Notes: generated by a model not told the origin, from the sequence alone. A stretch of DNA of 64,000 nt from Pseudeuparius sepicola (GCA_963920635.1 OY987303.1:42779223-42843222), one strand, 5' to 3'. Counted from the stretch's first letter, positions 21,700 to 33,564 are shown. Numbers and translations: made by a program.

Positions 21700-23222
21700 A
21701 AATGTAAAAAATGTAAGTCCAATCGTAATACTCTCTTGCACAACGATTTTCAATCTCTTTCAAGTACAAAACCGGAGAACCTGCATTCTGAAACAAAGTG
21801 GCGCTGCCAAGCCAGGTGTCTTCTGGAAACAATTCTTCAAGTTCAAATAATGTACTTCTTTCGACGGCTGTAGTTCAAATTAAGGATTCCTACGGAAGGG
21901 TACTTTTAGACTCCGGTTCTCAGTCAAATTTTATTACAGCCACAACTTGCAAGCGGTTGGGGTTAGAAACCTTACCTGTAGAGGTATCAGTCACAGGTAT
22001 TTCTCGGGATGCGTTTCTGATAAAAGCACGATGCAATGTAAAAGTTGAGTCTATGCATACATCTTTCAATACCGGAATTTCTTGTTTAATATTACCCACT
22101 ATCAATGAAGCTATATCTACCAAATCAAACATTCGATGTTACAAATTACAAAATTCCTCCTAAATTGAGACTAGCCGATCCTGCTTTCTTCATAAGTGAT
22201 ATCTTAATAGGGGCTCGATTATTTTATAACTTACTTTGTATCGGACAAATAAGACTGGGACCAAATCTCCTGCGTTACAAAAAACAGTTCTGGGTTGGGT
22301 TGTAGCTGGACCACTTCTATACTACAAAAATTTTGCCATTTAGGCATCAATATAGATTTGCAAAATTTACTTAAAAAATTTTGGGAAATTGAAGAGCCAG
22401 TAGCAAGGACAAATGCTTATCTTTCAAGCGATGAACAGATGTGCGAGAACATTTTTAAAGCTACGACCAAGCGCAATGAAAATGGTAGGTTTATTGTACA
22501 GATACCTTTAAAATTGCATCCTTCGAACCTAGGGAAATCAAGAGAAATTGCAACGAGGAGGTTTCACTCCATTGAGTCCAAATTTGCAAAAAATGTTAAC
22601 TTGAAAAAAATCTTACGTGGACTTTATGGAGGAGTATCGTCTTGGTCATAAGCATAACGTTTTAGTTTCAAAGTTTCTTTCCGATTCCTATTTCCTACCG
22701 CCTCATGCCGTTGTCAACGAAAACAATCAAACCACTAAGCTACGAGTCGGTTTTGACGCCTCAGCTCAAACGGACTCTGGGGTCACTTTCAATGACCTTC
22801 AATACGTGGGACCGACAATCCAAGACGATTTATTTTCAATCTTACTGAGATTTCGTCAGGGGCCCATCGTAATTTGCGCAGACATCGTAAAGATGTATCG
22901 TCAAATTGAAGTAGACTCATCTCAGTGGCATCTACAAACTATTCTTTGGCGGTCTGAACCCTCTGAGGAATTGAAAGCATTCCAATTGCACAGGGTGATA
23001 TATGGGACAGCATCTGCCCCGTGGCTTGGCGCTAGAAAATACGGAAAAATTCCCTCTTTCTTCAAACATTTTGACCAAGGATTTTTATATGGATGATCTC
23101 CTCACCAGTTGTCATTCTGAAGAGGAAGCACTACTAATTTGTAGTGAACTTTCAGAAATTCTTTCCGTTGGTTGCTTCCAACTTCAAAAATAGGCATCTA
23201 ATTGCAGTGCAGTGCTTGATCA
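21700..23222 (+). pseudogene. pol: Bel-Pao Pol, protease to reverse transcriptase, degenerate
   Basis: The reading resumes with a KCKKCK motif after the E2 LTR. The retroviral-type aspartic protease follows (LLDSGSQSNFI near 21905). From 22295 the Pao-type reverse transcriptase is readable in several frames: EEYRLGH near 22626, RVGFDASAQT near 22745, the VICADIVKMYRQIEV motif with the first catalytic Asp near 22870, and YMDD near 23085 in another frame. Stops and shifts near 22160, 22310, 22650 and 23080 break it. At 23192 a stop precedes the insertion of a DNA transposon at 23223. It is the middle part of the same Bel-Pao copy as 4605-5687. Confidence 0.85.
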
Positions 23223-24179
23223 CGTACACGCGCGGCCTCATAAATCGTTCCACTAGGCATGAGAAATAAGCAAGAAATCAAGAATTTCGGGTAAGTGCGG
23301 CAACGTTGCGCCAATTCCACGACTACTCAAATCAACAACTTCCCCTACATTCCCTCGTACCGACCCGCTCCTCCCCGTAGAAAATAAAAATTTCGATACG
23401 TCAGTCAACGAAAAAGGTTAATAAACCGCTGCATTATCATTATAATAATAAAGTGGATTTAAAGTTTTACACAGTTTCTTGGTGTTATAATTGTGTTATT
23501 ATAGAAGAATCTCGTAGTGGTTTTTTACATTGGTTTATTACATTTCTTTATCTTAACCGCGAACCAAATCTTTGGTTTATTTCAGTTTTTAAAGCTTCCC
23601 TGGAGTCCTCGGGTGAGGTTCTGATGTTTCCCGGGCCCCCGAAAAATCGAGAAATGAGAAAAAACAAGCAATTTCCAACAGTGGTTTCATAGGATTTTCC
23701 GTCGGTTTCGTTGATTCTACAGCCGTCCCGTTTCTCGAAAGTGGTTAATCGTGAATCGGGAAATTCTCTTAGGTATCGGATTTTCGAGGTTTTTTTTGGT
23801 ACCGGAGGAAAAGGAAAGTACGACACCCAATTAAGAGATTTACCACCTTCTTCGATTTTTAGAACGGCTCTATTCGAGGATGTCGAAAGACTTTTGCGAA
23901 AAAAGCCACCAATGTCCGTGGGCAGGGTTATAAGATTTTCCACTATTAATCAGGCAATCTAAGGCCAACCTAACAGCGCCGAATTTACTGTTTTTTGCAC
24001 TGTAACTGGCAATGTCACGTAAGGTAATGTCGCGTAATAAGATGTTAGATTTGCCGTCACGCTTGCGCTTTTAAGGTTATCGCTGGCTTTCAAACCGCGA
24101 GAGAGGGGAGGAGTAATTGCAACGTTGTCAGTTGAACGCCTTTACGTATTGGAACGATTTCAAGGGCCGCGCGTGTACG
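23223..24179. mobile_element. Non-autonomous DNA transposon inserted in Bel-Pao
   Basis: 957 bp with imperfect terminal inverted repeats of about 28 bp: left CGTACACGCGCGGCC then AAATCGTTCC, and the same on the opposite strand at the right end (24151-24179). It separates the Bel-Pao YMDD region from its connection/RNase H region, which continues in the same frame at 24181. The interior has no transposase I can recognise. Part of it (23590-23720) is clearly similar to 46850-46975. No target duplication was seen. Confidence 0.8.
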
Positions 24180-25727
24180 AGCCGAAAACCCATCTGCTAT
24201 TCTTAAAATTGGTGAAGATCATCGCACAAAAACTCTCGGTTTGTATTGGTCGTGTACTGAGGACAAGCTAATGTACACAATCGGTGAACCTTCTTTATCC
24301 TCGACTCCAGTTACGAAATGTATTATATTATGTGACATAGCCCAGATTTTCGATCCTTTAGGGCTTCTTGGCCCATGCATAAACTTGGAAAAATTCTCCT
24401 CCAATCCTTGTGGCTGCTTAAACTTTATTGGGATGAATCTCTTCCTTCTAACCTTGATTGTCGCTAGCGTCAGTTGCGACAAGAACTTCCTGTACTTAAT
24501 TCTTTGAAGGTTCCACGATTTGTTCTAAGCCAGGCGGCTTCAAGAGTTGAACTTCATGGTTTCTCAGATGCCTCACTCGAAGCTTACGTGGCATGCCTAT
24601 ATGTTCGTTGCATATCTCCATGTGGTGAGATAGTTGTAAGACTTTTAACTGCAAAAACCAAGGTGAGTCTTCTAAAGTCGCTAAAAGTTCCTAGGCTGGA
24701 CTTGTGCGCAGCCTTACTTTTAGCTCAGGTTTTAGTCAAGGTCAGACACTCTATGAGTATTACTTTCGACGAAATTTTCCTTTGGTGCGATTCAACTGTG
24801 TGTCTGGCATGGATACGCACACCACCAAGTTCCTTGCAAGTTTTTATTCAAAACAGGGTTGCTCAAATACAGAGTTTGACCTGACAAAAGGATTGGTATC
24901 ATGTACGCACCGCCGACAATCCGGCGGACTTGTTGTCACGTGGAGTTTTCCCACAAGCTCTTATAGACACTTCATTGTGGTGGTCGGGCCCCGAGTGGCT
25001 AAGCGAATCCAAGGAGAAGTGGCCTATGTCTTCCTTGCAATTTGAAGGACAGCTTCCAGAGCTTCGAAAACAAAAGGTTTCTTTCGTAGTATTTCAAATT
25101 TCGGATTATTTTGATTTAAGTCGATTTTCCAAATTGTCATGTCTTCAACGAGTTACTGCATACCTACTGTTTTAGATTTATCTTCAATTGCAAAAACTCT
25201 ACAGGCAAGAAAACTGGCCCATTAAGTGTGTCAGAACTTACAATGTCATTAACTTACTTAACAAAAATCGCGCAAGCAAGCAAGCACAAAAAATCAAAGC
25301 TTCTTTCGTTAAATCCCTTTTTAGATAAACATGGTGTCATGAGAGTGGGAGGACGTCTCCAACAATCCAATTATGATTTCGACTTTAAACATCCTGTAAT
25401 TATTTCGCATAAACACCATCTTACAAAGCTTATATTCAACTTCGAGCACCTTCGACTGTTCCATGCTGGTCCCCAGCAACTCCTGTATTCAGTAAGACAG
25501 CGGTTTTGGCGAATTTCCGGGAGAAAACAAACGGTGCACTCCTGCATACGATATTATAGATGTAAACCTGCACAGCAGTCTCCTATCATGGGAACGCTTC
25601 CTAAATCAAGAGTGACTCCTGCGCCACCTTTTCATACGACCGGTATAGACTATGCCGGACCAGTTTACGTAAAATCCAAAGGAGGTCGAGGAGGCACCGT
25701 GTCCAAAGCATATACAGGGTCTAACTG
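24180..25727 (+). pseudogene. pol: Bel-Pao Pol, RT end, RNase H and integrase start, truncated
   Basis: The reading continues from the split RT (AENPSAILKIG, then GLYWSC). A connection region has FDPLGLLGP near 24352. RNase H has LHGFSDAS near 24551 and LWCDSTVCLAW near 24780, then ADNPADLLSRG near 24915. The integrase zinc-binding region follows (HLRLFHAGPQQLLYSVRQRFW near 25450), and the first catalytic Asp may be in TTGIDYAGP near 25640. Frameshifts lie near 24480, 24885 and 25170. The sequence stops matching at about 25727, before the remaining integrase, and no 3' LTR was found, so the copy is 3'-truncated. Confidence 0.85.
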
Positions 25728-26096
25728 AACCGATGGTCAAAAATGAAACCACGTATTCTTGGAGTCAGAATAAGGGCACTTCTTCATATATTATTTTTTC
25801 TCCTACGTGCCATAGTTTTTTTTTATACAGAGCGTAGAAGTTTAGAGAAAAATACACATATTTCTTAGTATATCTAGAAGTATACTAGATATTTTCTTCA
25901 AACTTGGCGTGTCACATGAGCGGATGAACTGTCAAACTTAAGGTAAATATGAAACTTCTGAGGCCCCCAGTTGCGGAGATACAGGGTGTTATTAAAATTA
26001 ATTAGTTCAGAAAAATATGAATACAATGTATAATCGCATTTTTTTAATTTGTTTTGAGTGGTAAATCCAATGGTTAACAAAAAGTATCTCTTAGTA
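25728..26096. other. AT-rich spacer, no gene seen
   Basis: No coding sequence. ACAGGGTGTTATT near 25981 resembles the TACAGGGTG ends of MITEs found elsewhere in the window, but no partner end was identified. Confidence 0.5.
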
Positions 26097-26557
26097 TTTT
26101 TTTCATATTCTCAGCCGTTTCTTAATTATTTTCAAAGAAGGCAATGCTGCAATAAACAAGTCATTTTAAGAATAAATCTAGCAATCTGTGGATGTCAATT
26201 AAACTTGGCATTATTTGAATCATTTGGCTGTCAACTTCGCACTTTAGTGTCAATATTTTGAAAAATGATATTTTCTTTTGAAGAATTGACTGACATGCAC
26301 TTTTGCTATGGACTTGCCAATGGCAATAATAAACATGCAGTTGCGTGTATTGAAAGAGACGGCGGTCATTTCGAACATTTAATAATTTTCTAATAGCATT
26401 ATGTTTCCTTTATTATCGTTTTTGCTTTCGTATTTTGTTAAATAAAGTTTAATTGACATCCACAGATTGATAGATTTATTCTTAAAGTGACTATTGTTCA
26501 TTGCAGCATTGCCGTTCTTTGAAAATAATTAAGAAACGGCTGCGAATATGAAAAAAA
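26097..26557. repeat. MITE with long terminal inverted repeats
   Basis: The arms 26097-26205 and 26446-26557 are inverted copies about 110 bp long with roughly ten mismatches. They include CAGCCGTTTCTTAATTATTT and GGATGTCAATTAAACT in both. The 240 bp centre is non-coding. The total is 461 bp. Confidence 0.85.
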
Positions 26558-26740
26558 AAGTTTGCCAATTGTGCATATTTAGCCCTTATGATTTTATTTG
26601 CTATTAAAAAATAATAATATTTGTTTTTGTTGTAAAGTATTCAATTAATGTGAATTAGTTTATTGCAATTAATGTTAATTCGTGTTTTGGCTGATTTTTC
26701 TGTCCACAGAATTATACCTCACTTTGACTACTGTCAGTAG

Positions 26741-26860
26741 GCTATACTTTCTGGTACAGGTTGTCCCAGTTGGATGTCAAGTATTTTATTAGTGCAGCTT
26801 GTGTTCTGCATAATATTGGTTTGCAACAAATTCCAGAAGAATAAAGGGTAGAGGTTGATG
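26741..26860 (+). pseudogene. Possible PIF/Harbinger nuclease relic
   Basis: A short stretch reads ISAACVLHNIGLQQIPEE, resembling the conserved C-terminal CVLHNI motif of HARBI1-type (DDE_Tnp_4) transposases. Nothing else of the protein is recognisable and a stop follows at once. The call rests on one motif only. Confidence 0.35.
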
Positions 26861-27039
26861 TTGAATAACTATTTGACAACCATGATGGAATCTGAGGAAT
26901 GTATTGATGCAGCAATTGACTATTATTCTATTATTCATGTTAACTCCAATAAAATTATATTTTCTATTGCATTTCAGTATTCATTTACAGGAAAAGGCAA
27001 ATAATACATCCTTTGTAACAAGTGACAACGACGACAAAA

Positions 27040-27125
27040 TAATAGTAATTGCCCCCCTCCCCCGCACAAGCACGTGGTTGCTTCTGGGGTACTCCTAGTT
27101 TGGAGTATTGTGAGGATGAGAATTA
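27040..27125 (-). repeat. Repeat matching the 3' flank of the R4 array, inverted copy
   Basis: The opposite strand of this stretch matches 38049-38135 (TTCTCACCCTCACAATACT, then AAACTAGGAGTACCCCAGAA). In both places the sequence directly abuts a TAA/TTA microsatellite (27126-27148 here). Confidence 0.75.
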
Positions 27126-27229
27126 TTATTATTATATTATTATAAGTACCGACCCCGGAGCGCCACCAACTCGAGGGGTGCCAAGTTGTCGCCGCGCTGA
27201 AACCGCGGCAGGCTTATAAACGCCTACGC

Positions 27230-28115
27230 GCTTTTGCGATGCCACTGTCGCTTGTCAAAGCACCCCTACAAGTTTTTTCTATACTCCTATATCCCCTACC
27301 TGTCCCCCACAAATCTTTGAGATAGATTTGCACAACAATTTCAGAATTTTCTTCATTGGAATTTTTTTGCGAAGCCGCTGTCGTACCCATACAGGTTTTT
27401 TCTATACTTCTATATCCCCTAGGAGTTTCCCACAAATATTTTTGAGATTCAGATTAATTTGCAAAAAAAACAGAACTTCTTTACATTTTTTGTGACGCCA
27501 CTGTCGTTTACCTCTGCATCCTCTATGCGTCTTCCAAAAATATCTTTGAGATTAAGATTGATTTACACGAAATAAGATTTTTGTGATTTTTTTGCGACGC
27601 CATTGTCGTTTGTCACGTCACGACATTTCCTACAGGTTTTTCTATATTACTACATCTCCCATGCGTCTCCCAAAAATATCTTTTAGATTAAGATTGATTT
27701 ACACGAAAATAAGATTTTTTGAATTTTTCTGCGACACCAATTTCGTTAAACAAAATAAGATTTTTGATTTTTTTGCGACGCCACTGTCGTTGTTTGTCAC
27801 GGCGCCCCCTACAGGTTTTTCTCTATATTACTACATCCCCTATTATGCATCTTCCAAAAATATCTTTGAGATTAAGATTGATTTACACGAAATAAGATTT
27901 TTGTGATTTTTTTGCGACGCCATTGTCGTTTGTCACGTCACGACATTTCCTACAGGTTTTTCTATATTACAACATCTTCCATGCGTCTCCCAAAAATATC
28001 TTTTAGATTAAGATTGATTTACACGAAAATAAGATTTTTTGAATTTTTCTGCGACACCAATTTCGTTTGTCACGGCACATCCTACAGGCTTTTTCTATGT
28101 TACTACATCCCCAAA
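27230..28115. repeat. Satellite-like tandem repeat array
   Basis: About seven or eight units of roughly 105-140 bp. Each begins GCGACGCCACTGTCGTTTGTCAC or a variant, followed by a CCTACAGGTTTTT(C) block and AAAAATATCTTTGAGATTAAG. Unit starts are near 27238, 27372, 27492, 27596, 27730, 27776, 27916 and 28051. The segments at 27583-27760 and 27903-28080 are nearly identical, giving a 320 bp higher-order period. Apparent open frames here are by-products of the repeat. Confidence 0.85.
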
Positions 28116-29095
28116 GTGACCCCGGTGGACCAGTGACCGAATTAGTCAAACCAATTTCTACTCAATCAAAACAAGAATAAAGATAACATTATACAAATTT
28201 ATATCAATAAGATAAACACTAGATAGACCGAAGTCCAATCGCCGATTCAGCAAAACTGCGGGTATAAATTCGGCGCCAGCCACAAGCTGGGCATCAGTAG
28301 ATCCCGCTTATTAGCAGCTACTCGATCACTGACCACTCTCAGTGGTCTGGCCTGGCAACGGATCCCGCTTATTAACCTCCTTGTCTAGGTCGGGCTCCGA
28401 GGGGCAGACGACAGCACCCCCCGGGTACTGTTGAAGTCGTCAGCTGGTCAGCAGCGGCATCGTGCCGCCGGGTCGCGAATTTACATAGTATACCATGTGG
28501 AGAGCATCGGGTTTGGAAGCCCCACCTCCAAGCTTAGTTCGCCAGTGAAGATGTCTCGATGTCTGTATAGAATGTAATCAGGAAATGCGCGCAGTGCGGT
28601 ATAGTTCGTAGTCGCGTTATAGACAAGTAATCAGCCACCTCAATTCGATGTGTATGGTGGAAAATAATCTAGAAATGTTCGTATAAATTGTTGAAACCTG
28701 GGGTTTCTTCCCTTGTCGATAACAGCAAACTGCAGCTGGATTTTCAAATAAATACGAAGGACCTTTAATGAACTTGTTTTTTATTTTGATTTTTAAAACG
28801 TCAACTAGAAGGAGGTCTCGCGCGCCGCCATTATTCTTCTTTATTTTTTTGTTGCCTGTCGTCGCGTCTCCTACTTCTTCTTCGCGTAGAATTCGCTCTT
28901 CTCGTAGAGGATTTTAACATTGAAGCAGCGCCAAGTTACAAAGTATTATCTTATATACAACTAAATAATTTTTGAATCTACTTGCGCTAACATAAATATT
29001 GAACACATTACAACTAATTCAACCTAACCACAAACCTGTATTTGAGCATTCAGACCATTTTTCAAATAACTGTTATAATATGATAGTGGCTTTGG
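28116..29095. other. No gene recognised
   Basis: Mixed sequence with a GC-richer block at 28240-28480 (CCCGCTTATTA twice, near 28303 and 28366). It may be part of a further LTR or MITE, but no matching copy exists in the window. Confidence 0.4.
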
Positions 29096-29099
29096 TATT

Positions 29100-29410
29100 T
29101 TTTTTTCATTTTGATGTCGATTTGTATATTGTAGCCTTTCTTCCTGTTCCGCAAATTAGAAATGCCCCTTTTCCGTGCTTCTTTTGCAACTTTTTTAAAT
29201 TCGGAAACGTTCTTCTCATTATCCAATTTGTACAAGTCTCGATGAAACTCTTAACTTCTTCTGCAAAATCACTCCCCATCATTTTGCATCTAATTAGAGC
29301 CTTCTATTCAGAATAACTTTTAAATTCTAAACTTTGGATTGCTACTTCAGGTTGTACATTTTTTAATAAAATTTCTAACGTACATCTTGATGGTTTGTCT
29401 ATAATCTGCA
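29100..29410 (-). pseudogene. Exon-like coding remnant of unknown family
   Basis: On the minus strand two frames give protein-like sequence, for example MGSDFAEEVKSFIETCT and, one frame on, EFKKVAKEARKRGISNLR. One stop and one frameshift break it. I do not recognise the family. It lies downstream, on the same strand, of the Myb/SANT-like fragment at 29920-30266 and could be part of the same decayed gene. Confidence 0.3.
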
Positions 29411-29919
29411 ACAAGAAGTGCATGCAAAAACAAGAGGACGATACACAGACAAAGAAAACAAGAGTATTACCACCGGTGGTCTGTGAGTATTACTAAGAAA
29501 CTAAGAATGCTTACCTCGCGAATAAAATTTGAACAGCTTGCCCCCACTCCGCCGTTCGCCGTTCAACAACAAACTATACCGCATTTTACGCATGTATTAC
29601 CATTCTATACCGCGTTAGGGACTCTCCAAACAGCCAGCTCGACCCCACTCCGCCGTTCGCACCTAGAAAGTCCGGCAGGGCCGGAATAGGCGTTTATAAC
29701 AAGATAAATAAAACCTCTTGCTTTTCAAGCAAATCGAATAAAAAATATCACACTGAAAAAATCTTAAAATTAAATACCCAGCATTAATAGTAATATGTTG
29801 GATAATGTATATTATTTATATTCCAAGGAACCAGAATCGCTTATATTTTTCATTTTGTCGGCCTTTGCAAAATTATTTATTGCTTCGATTTCCAAGAGTT
29901 TTACCTTTTTCTTCTTCTG

Positions 29920-30266
29920 TCACTTGTTCCATCCAATTTTTGTTTTTCCCCTGTTTTCAACTCTTAAAATATAGATACGTCGGTTTTCCTTTTCTTTATT
30001 TGTGGTAGAACAGTCTTGCTTGGCATTCTCTTCAATATCTGACGAGAGGAATCTGAGATGAAATCTTTTGGGCATGCCCATGGCGCCTTCAAACATATTG
30101 AAATATGATCGGACGACACGACTTGTTTTCTTTACGTTATTATATTTATAAGTTTTGACAAGATTTCTGAATTTCAAACTGCAATCTTCGCCAATGAAAC
30201 TAGTTTCATTTACTCGATTCACTTTTGCTGACATAACTTGCCATAATTTAGTTTTTGTTCGTATGT
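29920..30266 (-). pseudogene. Myb/SANT-like DNA-binding domain fragment
   Basis: The minus-strand frame is open from about 30266, just after a stop, to 29920. It reads TKLWQVMSAKVNRVNETSF, then GEDCSLKFRNLVKTYKYNN and YFNMFEGAMG. This spacing of Trp, Cys-x3-Phe-x2-Leu and a final aromatic Phe-x-Met-Phe is the pattern of the Myb/SANT-like (Myb_DNA-bind_4/5) domains found in many insect proteins and in PIF/Harbinger-associated proteins. The first helix is missing or in another exon. After the domain come basic and acidic stretches ending at 29920. It may be a host gene exon or a transposon-derived gene. The ATG at 30234 is internal to the domain, so the true start is probably elsewhere. Confidence 0.5.
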
Positions 30267-30303
30267 GTCAAATAATGACATTTTTCGGATGGGACCTATG
30301 ATC

Positions 30304-30412
30304 CAAAAAAAAGGACATGGTGTGTTGTGATTGGTCCATGAGTGTCCGCAAAAGATATGGTGTGTTGTGATTGGTATGTGAGCGTCAGCAAAAGACTTGG
30401 TGTGTTGATATT
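30304..30412. repeat. Three tandem copies of a roughly 45 bp repeat
   Basis: ATGGTGTGTTGTGATTGGT recurs with spacing of about 45 bp, at about 30317, 30358 and 30401 (the last diverged). Read on the minus strand each copy has ACCAATCACAACACACC, that is a CCAAT box, upstream of the minus-strand Myb/SANT-like fragment. Confidence 0.7.
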
Positions 30413-31059
30413 AGGATAATATTATTATATGATATTTGACCGGATTGACACAAATACATTGACAGTTCTATAGTTTTCTCTGTTCCATGGCCGATTAGAA
30501 CTTCATATAGGTAACTAAGATTTACTGCACTGAAAGAAACAGTTCATTTATATTATTTTAATTTTCTACTTTTTTAAATAAAGTTAAGCACATTCGAACA
30601 AAAAGTATTGTATGACACACGGGTGCTGTTGATATCGATATGGACGGAAGTGGTTCAAAGTTTAAAGATAAAACAGGGAGTACAGGCAACAAGTAAGTAG
30701 GAAGAGTTGAGACTAACCTGATAATTCCTTAGTTTCATGAGCTGTTAAATCGGTTTGATATAAGGTTCCACCTTCATCTTCTATTTGAATTTCCGTTAGT
30801 AATTCTTGAGCATGAAAAACTTGAGGTTAGGTTCCTCCAGACCTCTCTTTCCACCAGTCCATCAACCTCCTGAACTTGGTGGAGCCTGGTAGACCCCAAC
30901 TCTTCATTCTCGTTTCCACCATGCAAGCAAGCGATTGATTTAAAAACAATTTTGGTGGACGTTTGGTGGATTCGGCCTATAATAATGCAGTGTTTGCTCC
31001 AACCAATATAAGCAATTAATGTCTTAATTCCATTTACGTCAAAGAGCCGTCAACACCAT

Positions 31060-31703
31060 ATAATAATATAATAATAATAAACTTTATTGCTGACCCAATA
31101 AAACAATAAAACAATAATTATTTACTGGTACCAGGGCCTATCCATAGAATATACAAGTAGAAAAACAAAGTGTGTTCCATAGATTTAACATTTAAGTATA
31201 CAACATTTACTTTCTTATTCTACCCTAGTTTTCCCTTATATACAATTTAAGATTATGACAAAATTTATTATACATTTTTATCTGTGTAATATTTACAGGT
31301 ATACAATTGTATGTTCTGACACTAGCATTTACAGGTGAATTATGCGCTTTTGATGTCCTAGGATGTTCATTCCTAATTAATTCTTTTGATCTTACATTAT
31401 AATTATGGTGTTCTTTGATATGCGTTAAATTTATTTGTGTTTTCAGAGAATTATTTTGTATATTGTAGACAAATTTAGATTGCTCAAACATTTTTAGTTT
31501 TTCTATCTTCAGAATACTGGTTCCTTTATATAAGGTATCTGTCGATGTATAGTAATAAAGTGCAAAAGTTATTTTAACCGCTTTATTTTGTATTCTTTTT
31601 AGTTTTCTAACAAATTTTGGGGAGAGTTTCCCCAGCATGGTATTAGATACCTTAGATGAGGCTCCATAAAGCTATGATACAGATAATATTTAGTATTTGC
31701 GTC

Positions 31704-31705
<2 letters not shown>
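31060..31705 (-). mobile_element. LINE fragment (3' end), Jockey/CR1-like
   Basis: On the minus strand the C-terminal part of a non-LTR reverse-transcriptase protein is readable: YYLYHSFMEPHLRYL near 31640-31690, a frameshift, then KLKRIQNKAVKITF and a Cys-poor tail to a stop at 31225. About 150 bp of 3' UTR follow, with an AATAAA signal near 31080 and a TTA-rich end. The region before it in the protein matches what is present at 39138-39515, so the two could be halves of one copy. Confidence 0.75.

Positions 31706-31748
<43 letters not shown>
31706..31748. repeat. (TAA)n microsatellite
   Basis: About 14 perfect TAA repeats between the LINE fragment and the first R4-like copy. Shorter TAA arrays recur at each R4-like copy end (32366-32400, 33565-33587, 35521-35537, 38035-38049). 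Confidence 0.95.
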
Positions 31749-32367
31749 GAACCGCCGGGAACTGGCGGAAAAGCTGCTGCTTGTGCAGACAGAAAGGGTC
31801 CCATATTACAACTACACACCTGAGCCTGTTCTTGAGAACAGCAACTACAAGATGTACTGGGATCGTACAGTTCTGACTGATCAACGAGTTGCCCATAACA
31901 GACCGGACCTTATAATAGTTGATAAAATTTCTAGGAAGACAACTCTGATTGATGTGGCCATCCCGAACAACAACAACCTGCGTGTGAAGCAAGTCGAGAA
32001 GATCGCGAAGTACAGAGACTTAGAAGAACGAATTAGAAGGCAATGGGAAATGGAGAACGTCCAGACGATTCCAATCATCATGTCAACAACTGGTGTTATA
32101 CCAAAAAGTTTGCTGAGAAACATCAAGGAGCTGAATCTAACTGATAGTCTTTACAGGTCCATGCAGAAAGCGGTACTACTTGCGACAGCCCGAACCGTCA
32201 GGAAATTCATGGGGAATGCAGGATCGTCCAAGAACATCAATGTCACCTAGGGCCCGATAACATGGCAAGGGTCTCGTCCGAGCCAGATCCTTTTGGTATC
32301 CGGGATGCCCGGGATCTGAGTGAATGTTCCCCGTAGAGGGAGTGCGAATGCCTTTTGGCTAAGTCGA
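31749..32367 (+). mobile_element. R4/Dong-like non-LTR retrotransposon, copy A (5'-truncated)
   Basis: It contains only the last 160 codons and the 3' UTR. The restriction-like endonuclease motif RPDLIIVD...LIDVAIP is present and the frame ends in NINVT-stop at 32248. The 3' end GGCTAAGTCGA is followed by TAA repeats. It is nearly identical to copy B over its whole length. Confidence 0.88.
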
Positions 32368-32411
32368 TATAATAATAAGAATAATATAGAATAATAATAA
32401 GAAGAATAAGA

Positions 32412-33564
32412 AGAAAGAACAACCCTGCCACGTCAACAAGGAGGAAGACGATTGGCAGACCTCAGCAAGCAATTGGACCAACAAATACTAAATCTGCGTA
32501 ATTATTTCCACAGACAGGCCAACAGCTCCACACTACATAAAGCTATATGCGGAGCAGACGTCTCAACACCGCTACGTCTGACGGAACACGAGCATCACAA
32601 TCACCACCGAACCGACAACGATAAACTACAGAGGTGGTTAGAGAAGCCGCTGCACGGGAGGCATCCTAATGAGGTTAACCAGGAACATGTCGACAAGTTA
32701 GCGTCGTACTATTGGCTGACCTCGGGACGAATGTTCCCAGAGACAGAAGGCTTCTTACTGGCCATACAAGATCAGGTTATACCAACTCGCAACTACCTAA
32801 AATTCATTGTAGGAGATGCATCGGTAGTGGATGACAGATGCAGATACGGGTGCCCAACTTCAGAAACAATCCAGCACATAACAGGAGGATGTCAGATGTT
32901 TGCATCAACGGAATATAAGGAACGACACGATTCGGTTGCCAAGATCTTGCACCAGGAACTGGCGGAAAAGCTGCTGCTTGTGCAGACAGAGAGGGTCCCA
33001 TATTACAACTACACACCTGAGCCTGTTCTTGAGAACAGAAACTACAAGATGTACTGGGATCGTACAGTTCTGACTGATCAACGAGTTGCCCATAACAGAC
33101 CGGACCTTATAATAGTTGATAAAATTTCTAGGAAGACAACTCTGATTGATGTGGCCATCCCGAACAACAACAACCTGCGTGTGAAGCAAGTCGAGAAGAT
33201 CGCGAAGTACAGAGACTTAGAAGAACGAATTAGAAGGCAATGGGAAATGGAGAACGTCCAGACGATTCCAATCATCATGTCAACAACTGGTGTTATACCA
33301 AAAAGTTTGCTGAGAAACATCAAGGAGCTGAATCTAACTGATAGTCTTTACAGGTCCATGCAGAAAGCGGTACTACTTGCGACAGCCCGAACCGTCAGGA
33401 AATTCATGGGGAATGCAGGATCGTCCAACAACATCAATGTCACCTAAGGCCCGATTACATGGCAAGGGTCTCGTCCGAGCCAGATCCTTTTGGTATCCGG
33501 GATGCCCGGGATCTGAGTGAATGTTCCCCGTAGAGGGAGTGCGAATGCCTTTTGGCTAAGTCGA
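32412..33564 (+). mobile_element. R4/Dong-like non-LTR retrotransposon, copy B (5'-truncated)
   Basis: It starts inside the region after the reverse transcriptase and is open through the C-terminus (to 33447). It has the zinc finger CRYGC...H...C (C-x3-C-x7-H-x4-C, near 32838-32891) and the endonuclease motif RPD(x12)D near 33100-33150. This order (RT, Cys-His finger, restriction-like endonuclease) is that of R2/R4-type elements. The 3' UTR of about 115 bp ends AAGTCGA followed by TAA repeats. Confidence 0.9.

Noticed and set aside
27583..28136. Two similar open frames (107 and 77 codons)
   Set aside because: They arise from the 320 bp satellite period and have no independent coding support.
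28240..28480. A tRNA or rRNA gene in the GC-rich block
   Set aside because: No A/B box pair, no cloverleaf and no rRNA motif could be recognised.
28999..29316. Plus-strand open frame of 105 codons
   Set aside because: It is Phe-rich and has no family pattern. The minus strand of the same stretch looks more protein-like.
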